Part shown: positions 28,451 through 37,922 of the stretch, piece after piece | How the letters are laid out: each line of letters begins with the position of its first letter | How positions within the stretch are numbered: the stretch's first letter is position 1 | Notes under the pieces: generated by a model | The model's database searches: none | The model's input: the letters and a program-made list of their open reading frames with translations, nothing else | What the model was told of the DNA's origin: nothing | DNA from: Flavobacterium oncorhynchi | GTDB taxonomy: Bacteria > Bacteroidota > Bacteroidia > Flavobacteriales > Flavobacteriaceae | Direction of reading: 5' to 3' | Assembly: GCF_002217355.1 (NCBI RefSeq) | Contig: NZ_MUHA01000021.1 | Span: 124,001 to 188,000 of the forward strand | DNA length: 64,000 bases | Made by a program: the position numbers and the translations under genes

Positions 28451-29623
28451 TTATTTGACATTTCCTATCATAACATCCGGCGTGCGTATTCCGGGTTTGA
28501 TTTCCCCATTTGATAAAACAATTTTATTGTTCCATAATACTGCCGGTGTGGTTACATGTGCAAGAAAGGGAAGTTCTCCAATTTTTGACCATTTATTTGT
28601 TTGTGTGTTGTAAAGTAAAATAGCATTATAAAAGCCTTTATGCGTTGTATTTAATATGTTTTTCTCTGCAATAAGCTTTGATTTTTCTTCCTCAGAAGAA
28701 GCTTTTGAAATTTGCGATAAATACGTTTCGATTTTATGAAAAGTAGTTCCGTTATCTCCGCCGGTAATCAAAATGTATTGATTCCCAAATGCGACACCGG
28801 CACCCGCAGAAAAATTCGTCGTATTTTTACCATCAGTAATTATGGCTTTACTTTCCCAAGTTTGACTTTTTAAATTGAAAGCCAATGTAGTATTGTGTAA
28901 ATCACTTATTCCTGATGGCGTTTTTGTTCTTCCGCCAATGATATAAATGTTCGTTTCGTTTTTATCTTTCTGAACTACTGCAACTGAATTCGCTAAAGCA
29001 AAAGGCAATTTTGGTAATAATTTCCATTGTGGTTCAGTAGTATTTAAATCAATACTAAAAACCAAATCAGATGATTTTGAAGCTTCGTCTCCACCAATTG
29101 CATATACTATATTATTTAAACTAGTAAGGGCAATATTGGTTACAGCAATTGGAAAATCGGGCAGTGATTTTAGTTCTATTTCATTTTGTTTGCCGTTCCA
29201 TTTTAAAAGATATGCTTTTTTAGAAAGTCCATTTTCATTTTCTCCTCCAACATATACAATTCCAAGACTAGTTGATGTACTTCCTGCATATGCAATAGGT
29301 TCTGGCAATGAAATGGAATTTTTCTTATTCCAGTGATATTGATCTTTGCTTTTTTCTAAAACATGAATTTCTTTTGAATACTGTTTTTTTCCTCCTTCCC
29401 AAGGCATTTTATCAGGAAAATTTGCTCCGCCAGCCGTAATAAAAACGTCATTATAAACTCCGTTAATCGGACCTGCAAAACCTAGAGACAGACTTCCGTC
29501 TTCATTTTGTAATTGCGCGGCTTTTTGCCATTCGACGCTTTTTATAGTTGTTTTTTGCGCAGAACTTATTGTTGTCGACATCATAAAAAAGGTAAAAATT
29601 AAAGAAGAAAATACAGTATTCAT
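28451..29623 (-). CDS. nanM: NanM-like cyclically permuted mutarotase (kelch propeller)
   Basis: Exported 390-residue kelch beta-propeller with a signal peptide ending at ISSAQ. Kelch blades recur (YVGGENENGLSKKAYLLKW, IYIIGGRTKTP, ILITGGDNGTTF). The order matches the cyclically permuted mutarotase family related to N-acetylneuraminate epimerase NanM, which speeds alpha/beta anomer exchange of sialic acid in the periplasm. Position directly downstream of nanA (29-base gap) and upstream of the permease gene supports that activity. Confidence 0.9.
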   Translation of the reverse strand: MNTVFSSLIFTFFMMSTTISSAQKTTIKSVEWQKAAQLQNEDGSLSLGFAGPINGVYNDVFITAGGANFPDKMPWEGGKKQYSKEIHVLEKSKDQYHWNKKNSISLPEPIAYAGSTSTSLGIVYVGGENENGLSKKAYLLKWNGKQNEIELKSLPDFPIAVTNIALTSLNNIVYAIGGDEASKSSDLVFSIDLNTTEPQWKLLPKLPFALANSVAVVQKDKNETNIYIIGGRTKTPSGISDLHNTTLAFNLKSQTWESKAIITDGKNTTNFSAGAGVAFGNQYILITGGDNGTTFHKIETYLSQISKASSEEEKSKLIAEKNILNTTHKGFYNAILLYNTQTNKWSKIGELPFLAHVTTPAVLWNNKIVLSNGEIKPGIRTPDVMIGNVK

Positions 29624-29652
29624 AAAGGCTTGTTTTAGAAAAACGAACTTAA

Positions 29653-30573
29653 TTATTTTGATTTAAATTCATCAAAATTTAAACCTTCAACATCTTTTTG
29701 GAATAACTCAAATTGTGCCGCACTCATATTTTTAACAGGTAATCTAAATTCGCCTAAATTATGCCCAACCAATTTCATATAGGCTTTTCCAACAGAAATT
29801 CCGCCGTATTTCCCTAAGAAACGAATCATATCAATAGATTTCTGCTGCAGTTTACGCGCCTTCACCAAATCGTTTGCATTAAAAGCGTCGATTAAATCAT
29901 TGTACAATGGAGCAGCGTAGTTAAAAGTACTTCCTACAGCACCTTTTGCACCTAAAACTAGAGCAGAAAGCATATTTTCGTCACGTCCCCAAAGCATATC
30001 AAACTTTCCATCAGCATAACTCATACAGCTTTGAAAATCCATAAAATCCTCATGTGTATATTTCACGCCCGCAAAGTTTGGCAGTTTTCCGTCTAAAGCT
30101 CTAACTAAATCATACATTGCAATATTTACTCCTGTTAATACTGGAATATGATAGTAGTACAAAGGCATATTTGGAACACTTTCTCCAACTTTAATACAAA
30201 TTTCTGCCAAGGTATCAACGCTTGATGGTTTGAAATAAAATGGTGCAGTTATAGAAACGGCATATAAACCAATTTCATAAGAGTGTTTTGCCAATTCGAT
30301 GCAGTCCGTAAGCGAAGTTCCGCCAAGAAAAACCATTACTTTAAAATCGGCATCGTGATTCGAGCAATCAGCCCATGCCTTCGCAACAGCTTTCTTTTCT
30401 TCAAGCGAAATAGAAACACCTTCTCCAGTTGAACCAATAATGAATGCGCCGGTAACTCCATTTCTTTTTAAGAAAGCGTAATAAGGAGGAATCAAACTTA
30501 AATCTAGTTTTCCGCTGCTGTCGAATGGAGTAAAAGGAGCAGCAATAAGTCCTTGTAAATGTTCAATTTTCAT
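29653..30573 (-). CDS. nanA: N-acetylneuraminate lyase
   Basis: Cytoplasmic class I aldolase of 306 residues that splits N-acetylneuraminate into N-acetylmannosamine and pyruvate. It has the DapA/NanA-family GSTGEG pyruvate-binding loop, YYYHIP with likely catalytic Tyr141, and Lys171 in FAGVKYTHED as the Schiff-base lysine. Dihydrodipicolinate synthase is the main alternative in this superfamily but is excluded by the surrounding nan genes. A hairpin in the 93-base gap separates it from susD, consistent with lower expression than susCD. Confidence 0.95.
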   Translation of the reverse strand: MKIEHLQGLIAAPFTPFDSSGKLDLSLIPPYYAFLKRNGVTGAFIIGSTGEGVSISLEEKKAVAKAWADCSNHDADFKVMVFLGGTSLTDCIELAKHSYEIGLYAVSITAPFYFKPSSVDTLAEICIKVGESVPNMPLYYYHIPVLTGVNIAMYDLVRALDGKLPNFAGVKYTHEDFMDFQSCMSYADGKFDMLWGRDENMLSALVLGAKGAVGSTFNYAAPLYNDLIDAFNANDLVKARKLQQKSIDMIRFLGKYGGISVGKAYMKLVGHNLGEFRLPVKNMSAAQFELFQKDVEGLNFDEFKSK

Positions 30574-30608
30574 GATTGTATTTTTTTATTATTGATGTGT
30601 TTTGTTGT

Positions 30609-30645
30609 AATCAGGCTGTGAACTTTTATGATTCTCAGCCTGATT
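30609..30645 (-). other. Intercistronic hairpin, susD/nanA
   Basis: Perfect 10-bp inverted repeat AATCAGGCTG / CAGCCTGATT with a 17-base loop between susD and nanA. It lacks a good T-run read leftward, so it probably stabilises the susCD part of the transcript or causes partial attenuation. Confidence 0.7.
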
Positions 30646-30666
30646 TTAAACTTGTATTTTAAAATG

Positions 30667-32130
30667 TTATTTACTTAGAGGGTTTTGAACAATTTTTGGA
30701 TTGAAATTAATGGTATTCTGAGAGATTGGGAACAGAACTTCTTTACCAGCAGTCATAGATGGCACTAAGCTTGTTTTGTTAAAACGAACCAAATCCCACC
30801 ATGATTTACCTTCAAAAGCCAATTCTTTTAAACGCTCTTTTAAAATTAGATCATCATTTGCCGTTTGTGAACCGTTTGTGAAAGACGCCGTTGCATCAGC
30901 TCTTTTCATAACCAAATTCATTTCTGTTGATGGATCTTGACCTAAAGCGTTTTTAATTTCAGCTTTCATTAATAAAACATCAGCCCAACGGTATATAATA
31001 ATATCACTTACAAATCGTCTAATTGTGCCATCAACCGTTCCATTATATTTAACCATTCCTGTAACAACAGGAGTTGTACCATTGTATAAAGTTAAATAAG
31101 TTGCTGCTTTTCTGGTATCTGAAGCAGCAAAGTTGAATCTTGTAATATCAGGTTGAACTCTCGAGATTCCTGCATTACCAGCTCCAGTTCCTAAGGTTCC
31201 AAAAACTGCAGTTGCCTGCGCTGCCGTTAATGGAGCAAAATCACTAGGTCCAACAAACATAAATTGATTCCAGTTATCTGACAATGAAGATGGTAAATCT
31301 GCTAGGGAATAACGAACAGCAAAAAGCACTTCGGCATTTCCTTTTTTATCATACGCAAAAACATCTTTAAAGTTAGGCAATAAAGTTGGAGTTCCTGGTA
31401 TTGCATTCACAGCGGCTAAAGCTGTGTTTAAATCTGCCGTTCCTCCGCCCAATTGTTTCGCTGTCCACAAATAAACATCAGCTTTTAAGGCTTGAACTGA
31501 AGGCATTGCTAATTGCGTTGTGTTAATCGCTGTATCAGGAAAATTTGCAATTGCTTTGTCTAGATCTGATTTAATAAATGCAAATGTTTCTTGGATTGTA
31601 TTACGCGGAATTATGTATTGCGATTGATTTGTATTTTCTGTTGGTTCTGTAACAATTGGAACACCACCCCACGAACGCGCCATAATAAAGTAGCATAAAG
31701 CACGCATTGTATACGCTTGTGCAAGGTATCTTTTTTGCTCTTTTGCGGTACTTGGACTAAATTGAATTTGCGGTACATACTTTAAAATCAAATTTGCCTG
31801 ATGTATTGTAGTGTACAATCCTGCCCAATCTACGTCGATGTTTTGCGGCGTAAGATTGTTATTGTAATAATTGGCTAATGTTAATGGAGATTGAACTCCG
31901 CCAGTTATTTCGGCACTTCTTGCACCTCCAAGAAGATAATAGTTTTGCTGTGTTTGGATTCTGAAGTTAACATACATACCGTTTACACCAGCCTTTGCGT
32001 CGTCTTCTGTTTTCCAAAAACTATCAGAGGTAATTACACTATCAGAGGTTAGTTCTAATTCATCCTGACACGAGGTGAATAGTGAAAGACCAGCGAATAG
32101 TATTGTATATAAAAGAAATTTCTTTTTCAT
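30667..32130 (-). CDS. susD: SusD/RagB-family glycan-binding lipoprotein
   Basis: Outer-membrane surface lipoprotein of 487 residues that caps the SusC channel and binds the glycan. The lipobox LFTSC places the lipidated cysteine at residue 21. SusD-type TPR helices follow (AYTMRALCYFIMARSWGGVP) and the C-terminal block KERLKELAFEGKSWWDLVRF is the family signature. It starts 17 bases after the susC stop. Its operon predicts sialic acid or sialylated glycans as ligand. Confidence 0.95.
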   Translation of the reverse strand: MKKKFLLYTILFAGLSLFTSCQDELELTSDSVITSDSFWKTEDDAKAGVNGMYVNFRIQTQQNYYLLGGARSAEITGGVQSPLTLANYYNNNLTPQNIDVDWAGLYTTIHQANLILKYVPQIQFSPSTAKEQKRYLAQAYTMRALCYFIMARSWGGVPIVTEPTENTNQSQYIIPRNTIQETFAFIKSDLDKAIANFPDTAINTTQLAMPSVQALKADVYLWTAKQLGGGTADLNTALAAVNAIPGTPTLLPNFKDVFAYDKKGNAEVLFAVRYSLADLPSSLSDNWNQFMFVGPSDFAPLTAAQATAVFGTLGTGAGNAGISRVQPDITRFNFAASDTRKAATYLTLYNGTTPVVTGMVKYNGTVDGTIRRFVSDIIIYRWADVLLMKAEIKNALGQDPSTEMNLVMKRADATASFTNGSQTANDDLILKERLKELAFEGKSWWDLVRFNKTSLVPSMTAGKEVLFPISQNTINFNPKIVQNPLSK

Positions 32131-32147
32131 GATTTTAGTATTAAAAT

Positions 32148-35100
32148 TTACAAACTGATATTTAAACCAAGTATAATGTTTCTAGGTACTGGATAAGTAC
32201 CAGTAGATCCTGCAGCGTTTAAACCTAAACTAGATCCTCCGTCGATACCTTGCACCTCAGGGCTTAATCCTTTATATTTAGTAAAGTAGTATAAGTTGCT
32301 TCCTGTTACATACATACGAAGTGATGATAACCTTGCTTTTTCGACTAATGATTTTGGAAAGCTGTAACTGAATGTGATTTCTCTAATACATAAGTAATCT
32401 CCACTTTCGTAGTAACGGCTGTTTCCTTGAAACATGTTTGTGTTGTAAGCTGCACCGCTCGCTTCTGATCTGAATAAATTATTTTGATTGGTTTGATCTG
32501 CCCAACGGTAACGAGGAACATCTGTAATATCACCTTCTTTTTGCCAAGCTTGTGCACTTTCGGCTAATAAACCATAGTTTCCTTGAAACTGACCTAAGAA
32601 ACGTGCTCTTGCTTCGTTGTATATTGTAGCTCCTAACGAATAATCTGTTCTTACAGTTAAAGAGAATCCTTTGTAAGCCGCATCAAAATTAAATCCTCCT
32701 ACAAATGTTGGGAACATATTACCCATGTATTGTCTGTCTCGGCTGTCGATTATACCATTATTATCTGTATCTTCAAATACAGCATCTCCAGCAAATTTTT
32801 TACCAGTTGGGTTTCCGCCGTTTGCTGCTGTTTTTGTTACATATGTATCTTGAACTTTTAAGTTATAAGCATCGGCTTCTGCTTGATTCGAAAGAATATA
32901 TAATTGTTTGTGTGCATAGAAATCTCCAATTTTTTGACCTTCCTGTAATCCGCCTACATATTTATAAGTACCGCTTTTTACATCGTAAATTTCAGTTCCG
33001 CCAATTCTGTTGTTTGTGTTTCCATTAAATGGAAGCTTTTCAACCGTATTGGTGTTGTGCGAAACGTTTGCTCCAACATTGATTTTCCAATCGTTTTGAT
33101 TATAAACATTTGCTTGTACTTCAAGCTCAAAACCTTTACTTCTTAATCCTCCTAAATTGGTTAAAACGGTAGAGAAACCACTGTTTGAAGGTAAAGTCAA
33201 ATTCGTTAATAAATCAGAAGTTAACTTGTTGTAGAAATCTCCAATAATTCTAATCTTATCATTATTAAACCCGATATCAAAACCACCATTAATTGTTTCA
33301 GATTGTTCCCATTTTAAACCTGGATTTGCAATTTGAGAATTAATGATTGCCGATTGTCCGTTGTAACTGTTGGCTATACCATTTGTAGAACCAGCATATA
33401 ATCCGCCAGCCTGAAAATCGCCTAAAGTTCCTAAGTTACCATTTACACCGTAACTCCCACGAAGTTTAAGAGATGAAAAGAATTTAGGCATTACTTTTGT
33501 CCAAAACTTTTCTTCCTGCATATTCCATCCAGCAGAGATTCCTGGGAAAAATCCATATCTATTGTCTGGTCCTAAACTTGATGAACCATCATAACGGAAA
33601 GAAGCTGTTGCAAAATATCTGTTTTTATAGTCATAATTTAAACGTCCAAATACACTGTTTAAAACTAATTTTGTGTTGTTGCTGTAAACTGAAACTGGAA
33701 CAGGAGACGAGTCTAAAGTTTGTGCTAAGTCAGAAGGACTTCCTTTTCCTGAAGCATTAAAAGCTTTAATTGTTCGATCGTATTTTGAAGCTCCCAATTT
33801 TGCATCAAAATCACCAATCGCATCCCATCCTTTTTTATAAGCAAAAACTCCTTCGTATTGTACTTGATAGATTTGATTGCTTAATCGAGTTGCAGTACGT
33901 GTATTGTCTACCAATCCGCTGCTTCCGCTTAAAAATGCTTGTTGAAAAGTATTGTCGTTTTCGTTTTCACTGTAAAGAGACATAGAAGGAGTGAAGGTAA
34001 AGTCTGTCGCCAGTTTTAATTCACCATCTACACTCATTTGCAGTTTATTGTTTTCGTTGATTCCTTTTACTTTACCCATTTGATATAATGGATTTCCGTT
34101 GATATTATTTTGCCCCGGAGCCAATGAACCATCTTCTAAATACATTTTTGTTGTAGGTGAGTTTCCTAAATATCTGTTGAAAACAACACTATTGGCAACA
34201 ACTTGATTATTACTCGATTTAGAAAATAACACACGTCCGTTTAAAGTAAAATTATCAGCAACTTTTAATGATGCATTCAATTTACTTGTAAATCTTTGAT
34301 AACCTGTAAAAATGGTAATTCCATCGCCTTTTAAGTAACCAAGGCTCAAATCAAAAACACCGGTATCAGTACCTCCGCTGAAACCAAGATTATGATTTTG
34401 CGTTACAGCACTTTGAAACAAAACGTCGTTCCAATCTGTGCTTTTGTAGATAATAGTATTACTTGGATTTAATGGATCTGCAATTTCCTGCCAGCCTTTT
34501 GCTTGCAATTGACTAACGGTATCGGCAGATAAATTAGATTTTAGTAAGGTTGCAAAAGGAGTATTACTCTGCAAATTATTTCCAGTTCCTGCAGGCGTAG
34601 CACCTGTTAACTGTCCTAATCGCGCAATACCTGTAGTTGTCGAAAGTCCTGCAAGTTCTGCAGCATTATATAAACCTTGACGTTGAAATTTAATATAATC
34701 TCCGCCATCCATAAAATCATATTTTTTTGCAATATGGCTGACTTGTGTAGAGGCATTATATGTAACTTTTAATTTGCCTGCTTTTCCTGTAGTAGTAGTA
34801 ATGATAATTACACCATTTGAAGCTCTTGCACCGTAAATAGAGGTAGCAGCGGCATCTTTTAAAACTTGAAGCGAGGCTATATCTGCTGAATTTATATCGT
34901 CAATCTGCGTACGAATTACACCATCAACAATATACAAAGGTGTTGCTCCAGAAGGGTTGTCGATAGATGTACCTCCTCGGACTATCACATTAGATGCTTT
35001 TCCGGGTTGACCAGATGAAGTTTTAACCACCAAACCTGTTACACTTCCTTGCAAAGACTGGGTTACGTTTGAGTAAGGAACATTTTCTAAAACTTTTTTG

Positions 35101-35582
35101 TCTAGTTTAGAAACTGCAGTACTCAAAGTTCTTCTGTTCTGAGAACCATATCCTACAACAATTACCTCATTCATCTGTTGTCCAATTTCTTTCAAAACAA
35201 TGTTGAGAGAACCTCCTGTTATTGTTACTTCCTGATCTTGTAAACCTATATAGGTAACAATTAAAGTGGTAGCATTATCTGGAACTTCAAAAGCAAAGTT
35301 TCCGTCAAAATCTGTTTGTGTACTTACATTAGTTCCTTTGGCAACGATATTTACACCCGGCAGTGATTCTCCTTTTTCGTTGGTCACTTTTCCGGTTACT
35401 TTCTTTTGAATAGGGTTGTTCTTTTTTACATTTTTATCTGTAAAAACAATACTTCTTTCCGTTTTTGCAGCAGCTAACTGCATAGTAAAAACTAAAAGTA
35501 ACGTCGACGTTAATTTAATAACTTTTACGTGTTTAGGAGTAAACCTGCAATTTTTAGGTTTACTTTTAGGCAATAATTTCAT
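32148..35582 (-). CDS. susC: SusC/RagA-family TonB-dependent transporter
   Basis: Outer-membrane importer of 1,144 residues. Order: signal peptide (to about residue 40), a carboxypeptidase-like beta-sandwich (VTGKVTNEKGESLPGVNIVA, about 62-135), TonB plug (VIVVGYGSQNRR; VIVRGGTSIDNPSG, about 140-265) and a large beta-barrel ending NIILGLNISL. It is the first structural gene of the sialic-acid operon. Its leader (35583-36059) is long and structured, with an antisense terminator-like hairpin and a palindromic operator candidate. The imported substrate is likely sialic acid or sialo-oligosaccharide. Confidence 0.95.
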   Translation of the reverse strand: MKLLPKSKPKNCRFTPKHVKVIKLTSTLLLVFTMQLAAAKTERSIVFTDKNVKKNNPIQKKVTGKVTNEKGESLPGVNIVAKGTNVSTQTDFDGNFAFEVPDNATTLIVTYIGLQDQEVTITGGSLNIVLKEIGQQMNEVIVVGYGSQNRRTLSTAVSKLDKKVLENVPYSNVTQSLQGSVTGLVVKTSSGQPGKASNVIVRGGTSIDNPSGATPLYIVDGVIRTQIDDINSADIASLQVLKDAAATSIYGARASNGVIIITTTTGKAGKLKVTYNASTQVSHIAKKYDFMDGGDYIKFQRQGLYNAAELAGLSTTTGIARLGQLTGATPAGTGNNLQSNTPFATLLKSNLSADTVSQLQAKGWQEIADPLNPSNTIIYKSTDWNDVLFQSAVTQNHNLGFSGGTDTGVFDLSLGYLKGDGITIFTGYQRFTSKLNASLKVADNFTLNGRVLFSKSSNNQVVANSVVFNRYLGNSPTTKMYLEDGSLAPGQNNINGNPLYQMGKVKGINENNKLQMSVDGELKLATDFTFTPSMSLYSENENDNTFQQAFLSGSSGLVDNTRTATRLSNQIYQVQYEGVFAYKKGWDAIGDFDAKLGASKYDRTIKAFNASGKGSPSDLAQTLDSSPVPVSVYSNNTKLVLNSVFGRLNYDYKNRYFATASFRYDGSSSLGPDNRYGFFPGISAGWNMQEEKFWTKVMPKFFSSLKLRGSYGVNGNLGTLGDFQAGGLYAGSTNGIANSYNGQSAIINSQIANPGLKWEQSETINGGFDIGFNNDKIRIIGDFYNKLTSDLLTNLTLPSNSGFSTVLTNLGGLRSKGFELEVQANVYNQNDWKINVGANVSHNTNTVEKLPFNGNTNNRIGGTEIYDVKSGTYKYVGGLQEGQKIGDFYAHKQLYILSNQAEADAYNLKVQDTYVTKTAANGGNPTGKKFAGDAVFEDTDNNGIIDSRDRQYMGNMFPTFVGGFNFDAAYKGFSLTVRTDYSLGATIYNEARARFLGQFQGNYGLLAESAQAWQKEGDITDVPRYRWADQTNQNNLFRSEASGAAYNTNMFQGNSRYYESGDYLCIREITFSYSFPKSLVEKARLSSLRMYVTGSNLYYFTKYKGLSPEVQGIDGGSSLGLNAAGSTGTYPVPRNIILGLNISL

Positions 35583-35593
35583 ACTTTTGTAAT

Positions 35594-35700
35594 GGTTAGG
35601 TTAATAATAACTTGGTTAAAGGTCTATGTGTTTATTCTCCAATCATTGTTCCTAAATGGAACTTGGCCAGCTATGTTTCCAGCATTAGCTGGCTTTTTTA
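35594..35700 (+). ncRNA. Putative cis-antisense sRNA in the susC leader
   Basis: On the strand opposite susC, TTTA (35559-35562), 19 bases, then TACTTTTG (35582-35589) match the Bacteroidota -33/TAnnTTTG promoter. About 105 bases on is a terminator-like hairpin: GCCAGCTA (35666-35673) pairs with TAGCTGGC (35686-35693), then a T-run. A smaller hairpin, GTTCC/GGAAC, sits at 35648-35662. No ORF explains a rightward terminator here. Bacteroides carries antisense sRNAs such as DonS at susC leaders, including an N-glycan PUL. The transcript is predicted, not shown. Confidence 0.45.
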
Positions 35701-36059
35701 TGATTAGAAATTAAACAGGGTATGCAATTGGTTCTATTGATAATTCTCTATGATCTTTAATTCTATTGTTATTGTATATAAAATTTGTATTCTCCTTTTT
35801 CTCCTTCCTGTGTTTATTTTTTAAGAGGATTTGATTAACCTCTAGTTAGATGACTTATAAATGTGTGCCGCTTCGTAATAATAAGTCATTATTCATTTTT
35901 TAAGTTATTATGGATTGATTAAATTTTAACAGCTTAACCAAGGTTATGATAACTTTACGAATAAATTATTTTATTATTACGAAGTAAAGATATAAAATAT
36001 TTTAATATAATAACTTTAGTTATTAAAATATTTTAATAATTAACAAAAGAATCTCTAAA
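35701..36059. promoter_or_regulatory. susC promoter region with nested palindromic operator
   Basis: Two nested inverted repeats lie at 35994-36034. A 14-bp perfect repeat has arms AAAATATTTTAATA (35994-36007) and its complement (36021-36034). Inside, TAATAAC-TTTA-GTTATTA spans 36008-36025. Read leftward, TATCTTTA (35985-35992) resembles a -7 box, so the palindrome would cover the -33 zone, as expected for repression. The adjacent ROK-family repressor is the likely binder; ROK repressors such as NagC and Mlc favour AT-rich palindromes. The rest of the region holds no ORF. Confidence 0.55.
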
Positions 36060-37292
36060 TTAGTTGTTGATCAGAGGAAATAACATCTTTTCTTTTATAA
36101 CGCAGCAGGCACCAATAACGCCCGCACGACGGCCTAAAGTAGATTTTTTAAGCTTCATATCACGGTTGACTAAACCAAGTGAGTATTTTTTTAATGCAGA
36201 TTGAATCGGTAATAATGAATAGTCTCCTAACTGTGCGAAATCTCCTCCAACTACAAGTAAGTCAGGATTGAAGATGTTAAGTAAAATAGATAAATAACGA
36301 CCCATTTTTTCGCTTTGCTGTGTTACAAGATCAACACAAAGAGTGTCTTCTAGATTTACAGCGCCTTTTATAATAGCGTGATGCTGAAGTTCTGATGAAG
36401 AATCGTCTAGAATTACCTTAGATTGTTTGCCTTCTTTTACGGCTTCTTTAAACTGGTTTACAAGTGACCAGCCCGATATTTCTGTTTCTAAACAACCCAG
36501 TTTTCCGCATTTGCACATGATTTCATTATTAAAAATGGTACTATGTCCAAACTCGCCTGAATAGCCTGATTTACCGTAATAAAGTTTTCCATCGGTAATC
36601 ATCCCAATAGCAACTCCCCAGCTGTAGTTTACAAAAATTATGTTTTGCTCATCGTCGACAACTCCTTCACAATATTCACCAAAGGCCATTGCTCGAGTAT
36701 CATTTTCTAGATGAACAGGAAGATCTAATTGCTCAGAGATTATTTCGGTTAAAGGTCTATTTTCGCTAAAGAAGTAGTTATAACTAAAACCTTCCATTGA
36801 GTTAATTCGTCCCGAAAAGTTGATGCAGACTCCTACAATCAATTTTTTCTCAACAGAGCTGTCTTCTATAAAAGAGTTGATTAAGTTACAGAAATTTAGT
36901 AAAGATTCTTGAGTGTTTTCTAACGCAAATGAAGTTCCAAGTTCGATGCTTACTAATTCATTTTTAATGTTTTGAAGACCTATAGACATGCTTGTCAATC
37001 CTACTTCGACACCAAGAAAATAAGCACAAGTTGGATTAATACTGAACAAAGAAGGTCTTCTGCCGCCGCTATTTGTAATTTTTCCCATATCAACAACATA
37101 ACCTTCAGCCAGAAGTTCGTTAACAGCTTTAGTTACCGTAGGAACGCTCGATTGTATTTCAGCACTTAATTCTGCAATGGTTGCATTTCCGCCAGTAAGC
37201 AAACGTTTAGTGATAAATTGTCTTAACATATGCCACTTTTGTTCTGACAGACTTTTGTCTTTACTATTGTCTAATAAATCTTTTAAACTCAT
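36060..37292 (-). CDS. ROK-family transcription repressor (NagC/Mlc/XylR type)
   Basis: A 410-residue regulator: N-terminal winged helix-turn-helix (about 20-75; TIAELSAEIQSSVPTVTKAV) fused to a ROK sugar-kinase-like domain. The zinc motif is intact in CKCGKLGCLE, preceded by GEFGHST. Such proteins bind a sugar or sugar-phosphate inducer and release operator DNA. It lies upstream of susC on the same strand with a 477-base gap that contains a long palindrome. GlcNAc-6-P or ManNAc are reasonable inducers given the pathway, but this is inferred. Confidence 0.92.
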   Translation of the reverse strand: MSLKDLLDNSKDKSLSEQKWHMLRQFITKRLLTGGNATIAELSAEIQSSVPTVTKAVNELLAEGYVVDMGKITNSGGRRPSLFSINPTCAYFLGVEVGLTSMSIGLQNIKNELVSIELGTSFALENTQESLLNFCNLINSFIEDSSVEKKLIVGVCINFSGRINSMEGFSYNYFFSENRPLTEIISEQLDLPVHLENDTRAMAFGEYCEGVVDDEQNIIFVNYSWGVAIGMITDGKLYYGKSGYSGEFGHSTIFNNEIMCKCGKLGCLETEISGWSLVNQFKEAVKEGKQSKVILDDSSSELQHHAIIKGAVNLEDTLCVDLVTQQSEKMGRYLSILLNIFNPDLLVVGGDFAQLGDYSLLPIQSALKKYSLGLVNRDMKLKKSTLGRRAGVIGACCVIKEKMLFPLINN

Positions 37293-37560
37293 TGCTTTGT
37301 GTTTTTATGGGTTAACACAAATTTAATTTATTTTTTAAATTAGAATTAAAAAACAGTAAACAATATTAAATATTTTTAAAATAGTGTTTGGGTATTTTAA
37401 ATTTCTGGCTTTTTTTAGTAAAATAGGAAGAACTCATAAGATGATGTTTTCAAATTCTCAATTAATTTGTAAATTTATAGAATGCGGTGTTATGGTGGTT
37501 GTTTCTGAATTTTGTTTCTAATAAATTAAAAGAATCAGCTGCAAAAAGAAGCTAATAAAA

Positions 37561-37914
37561 ATGAAAGCTATAATTATAAAAAGGGTTTATGATAATAAAA
37601 CAAGTGATGGAACGTACCGAATACTTGTTGACCGATTATGGCCGCGCGGACTTAGTAAAACAGATTTAAGTTTTGATGAATGGGATAAAGAAATTACACC
37701 ATCGACAGAACTGCGTAAATGGTTTGCTCATAAAGAGGAGCGTTACGCCGAATTTACTAAACGTTACATTCAAGAATTGAGTTTAAAAAGTGAAGAAATC
37801 GCACGTTTAAGAAATATGGCAGAAAAGAAATCTTTGACATTATTATATGCCGCAAAAGATCCTATAATAAATCATGCAGTAATTTTGAGAGATTTTTTGC
37901 TCAACAATAAATAA
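37561..37914 (+). CDS. DUF488 family protein
   Basis: Small cytoplasmic protein of 117 residues with the DUF488 signature: KRVYDNKTSDGTYRILVDRLWPRGLSK, the tryptophan-rich FDEWDKEITPSTELRKWFAH and TLLYAAKD near the end. The biochemical role of the family is not established. It is divergent from the ROK repressor gene and 8 bases upstream of a ferredoxin gene, with which it is probably co-transcribed. Confidence 0.88.
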   Translation: MKAIIIKRVYDNKTSDGTYRILVDRLWPRGLSKTDLSFDEWDKEITPSTELRKWFAHKEERYAEFTKRYIQELSLKSEEIARLRNMAEKKSLTLLYAAKDPIINHAVILRDFLLNNK

Positions 37915-37922
37915 CCTGAGTT

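Noticed and set aside
29653..30573. nanA considered as dihydrodipicolinate synthase
   Set aside because: The superfamily residues are shared, but all neighbours are sialic-acid genes and no lysine-pathway gene is near.
32345..33985. Several open frames antisense to or overlapping susC
   Set aside because: Shadows of a strongly supported SusC frame; no start context or recognisable domains.
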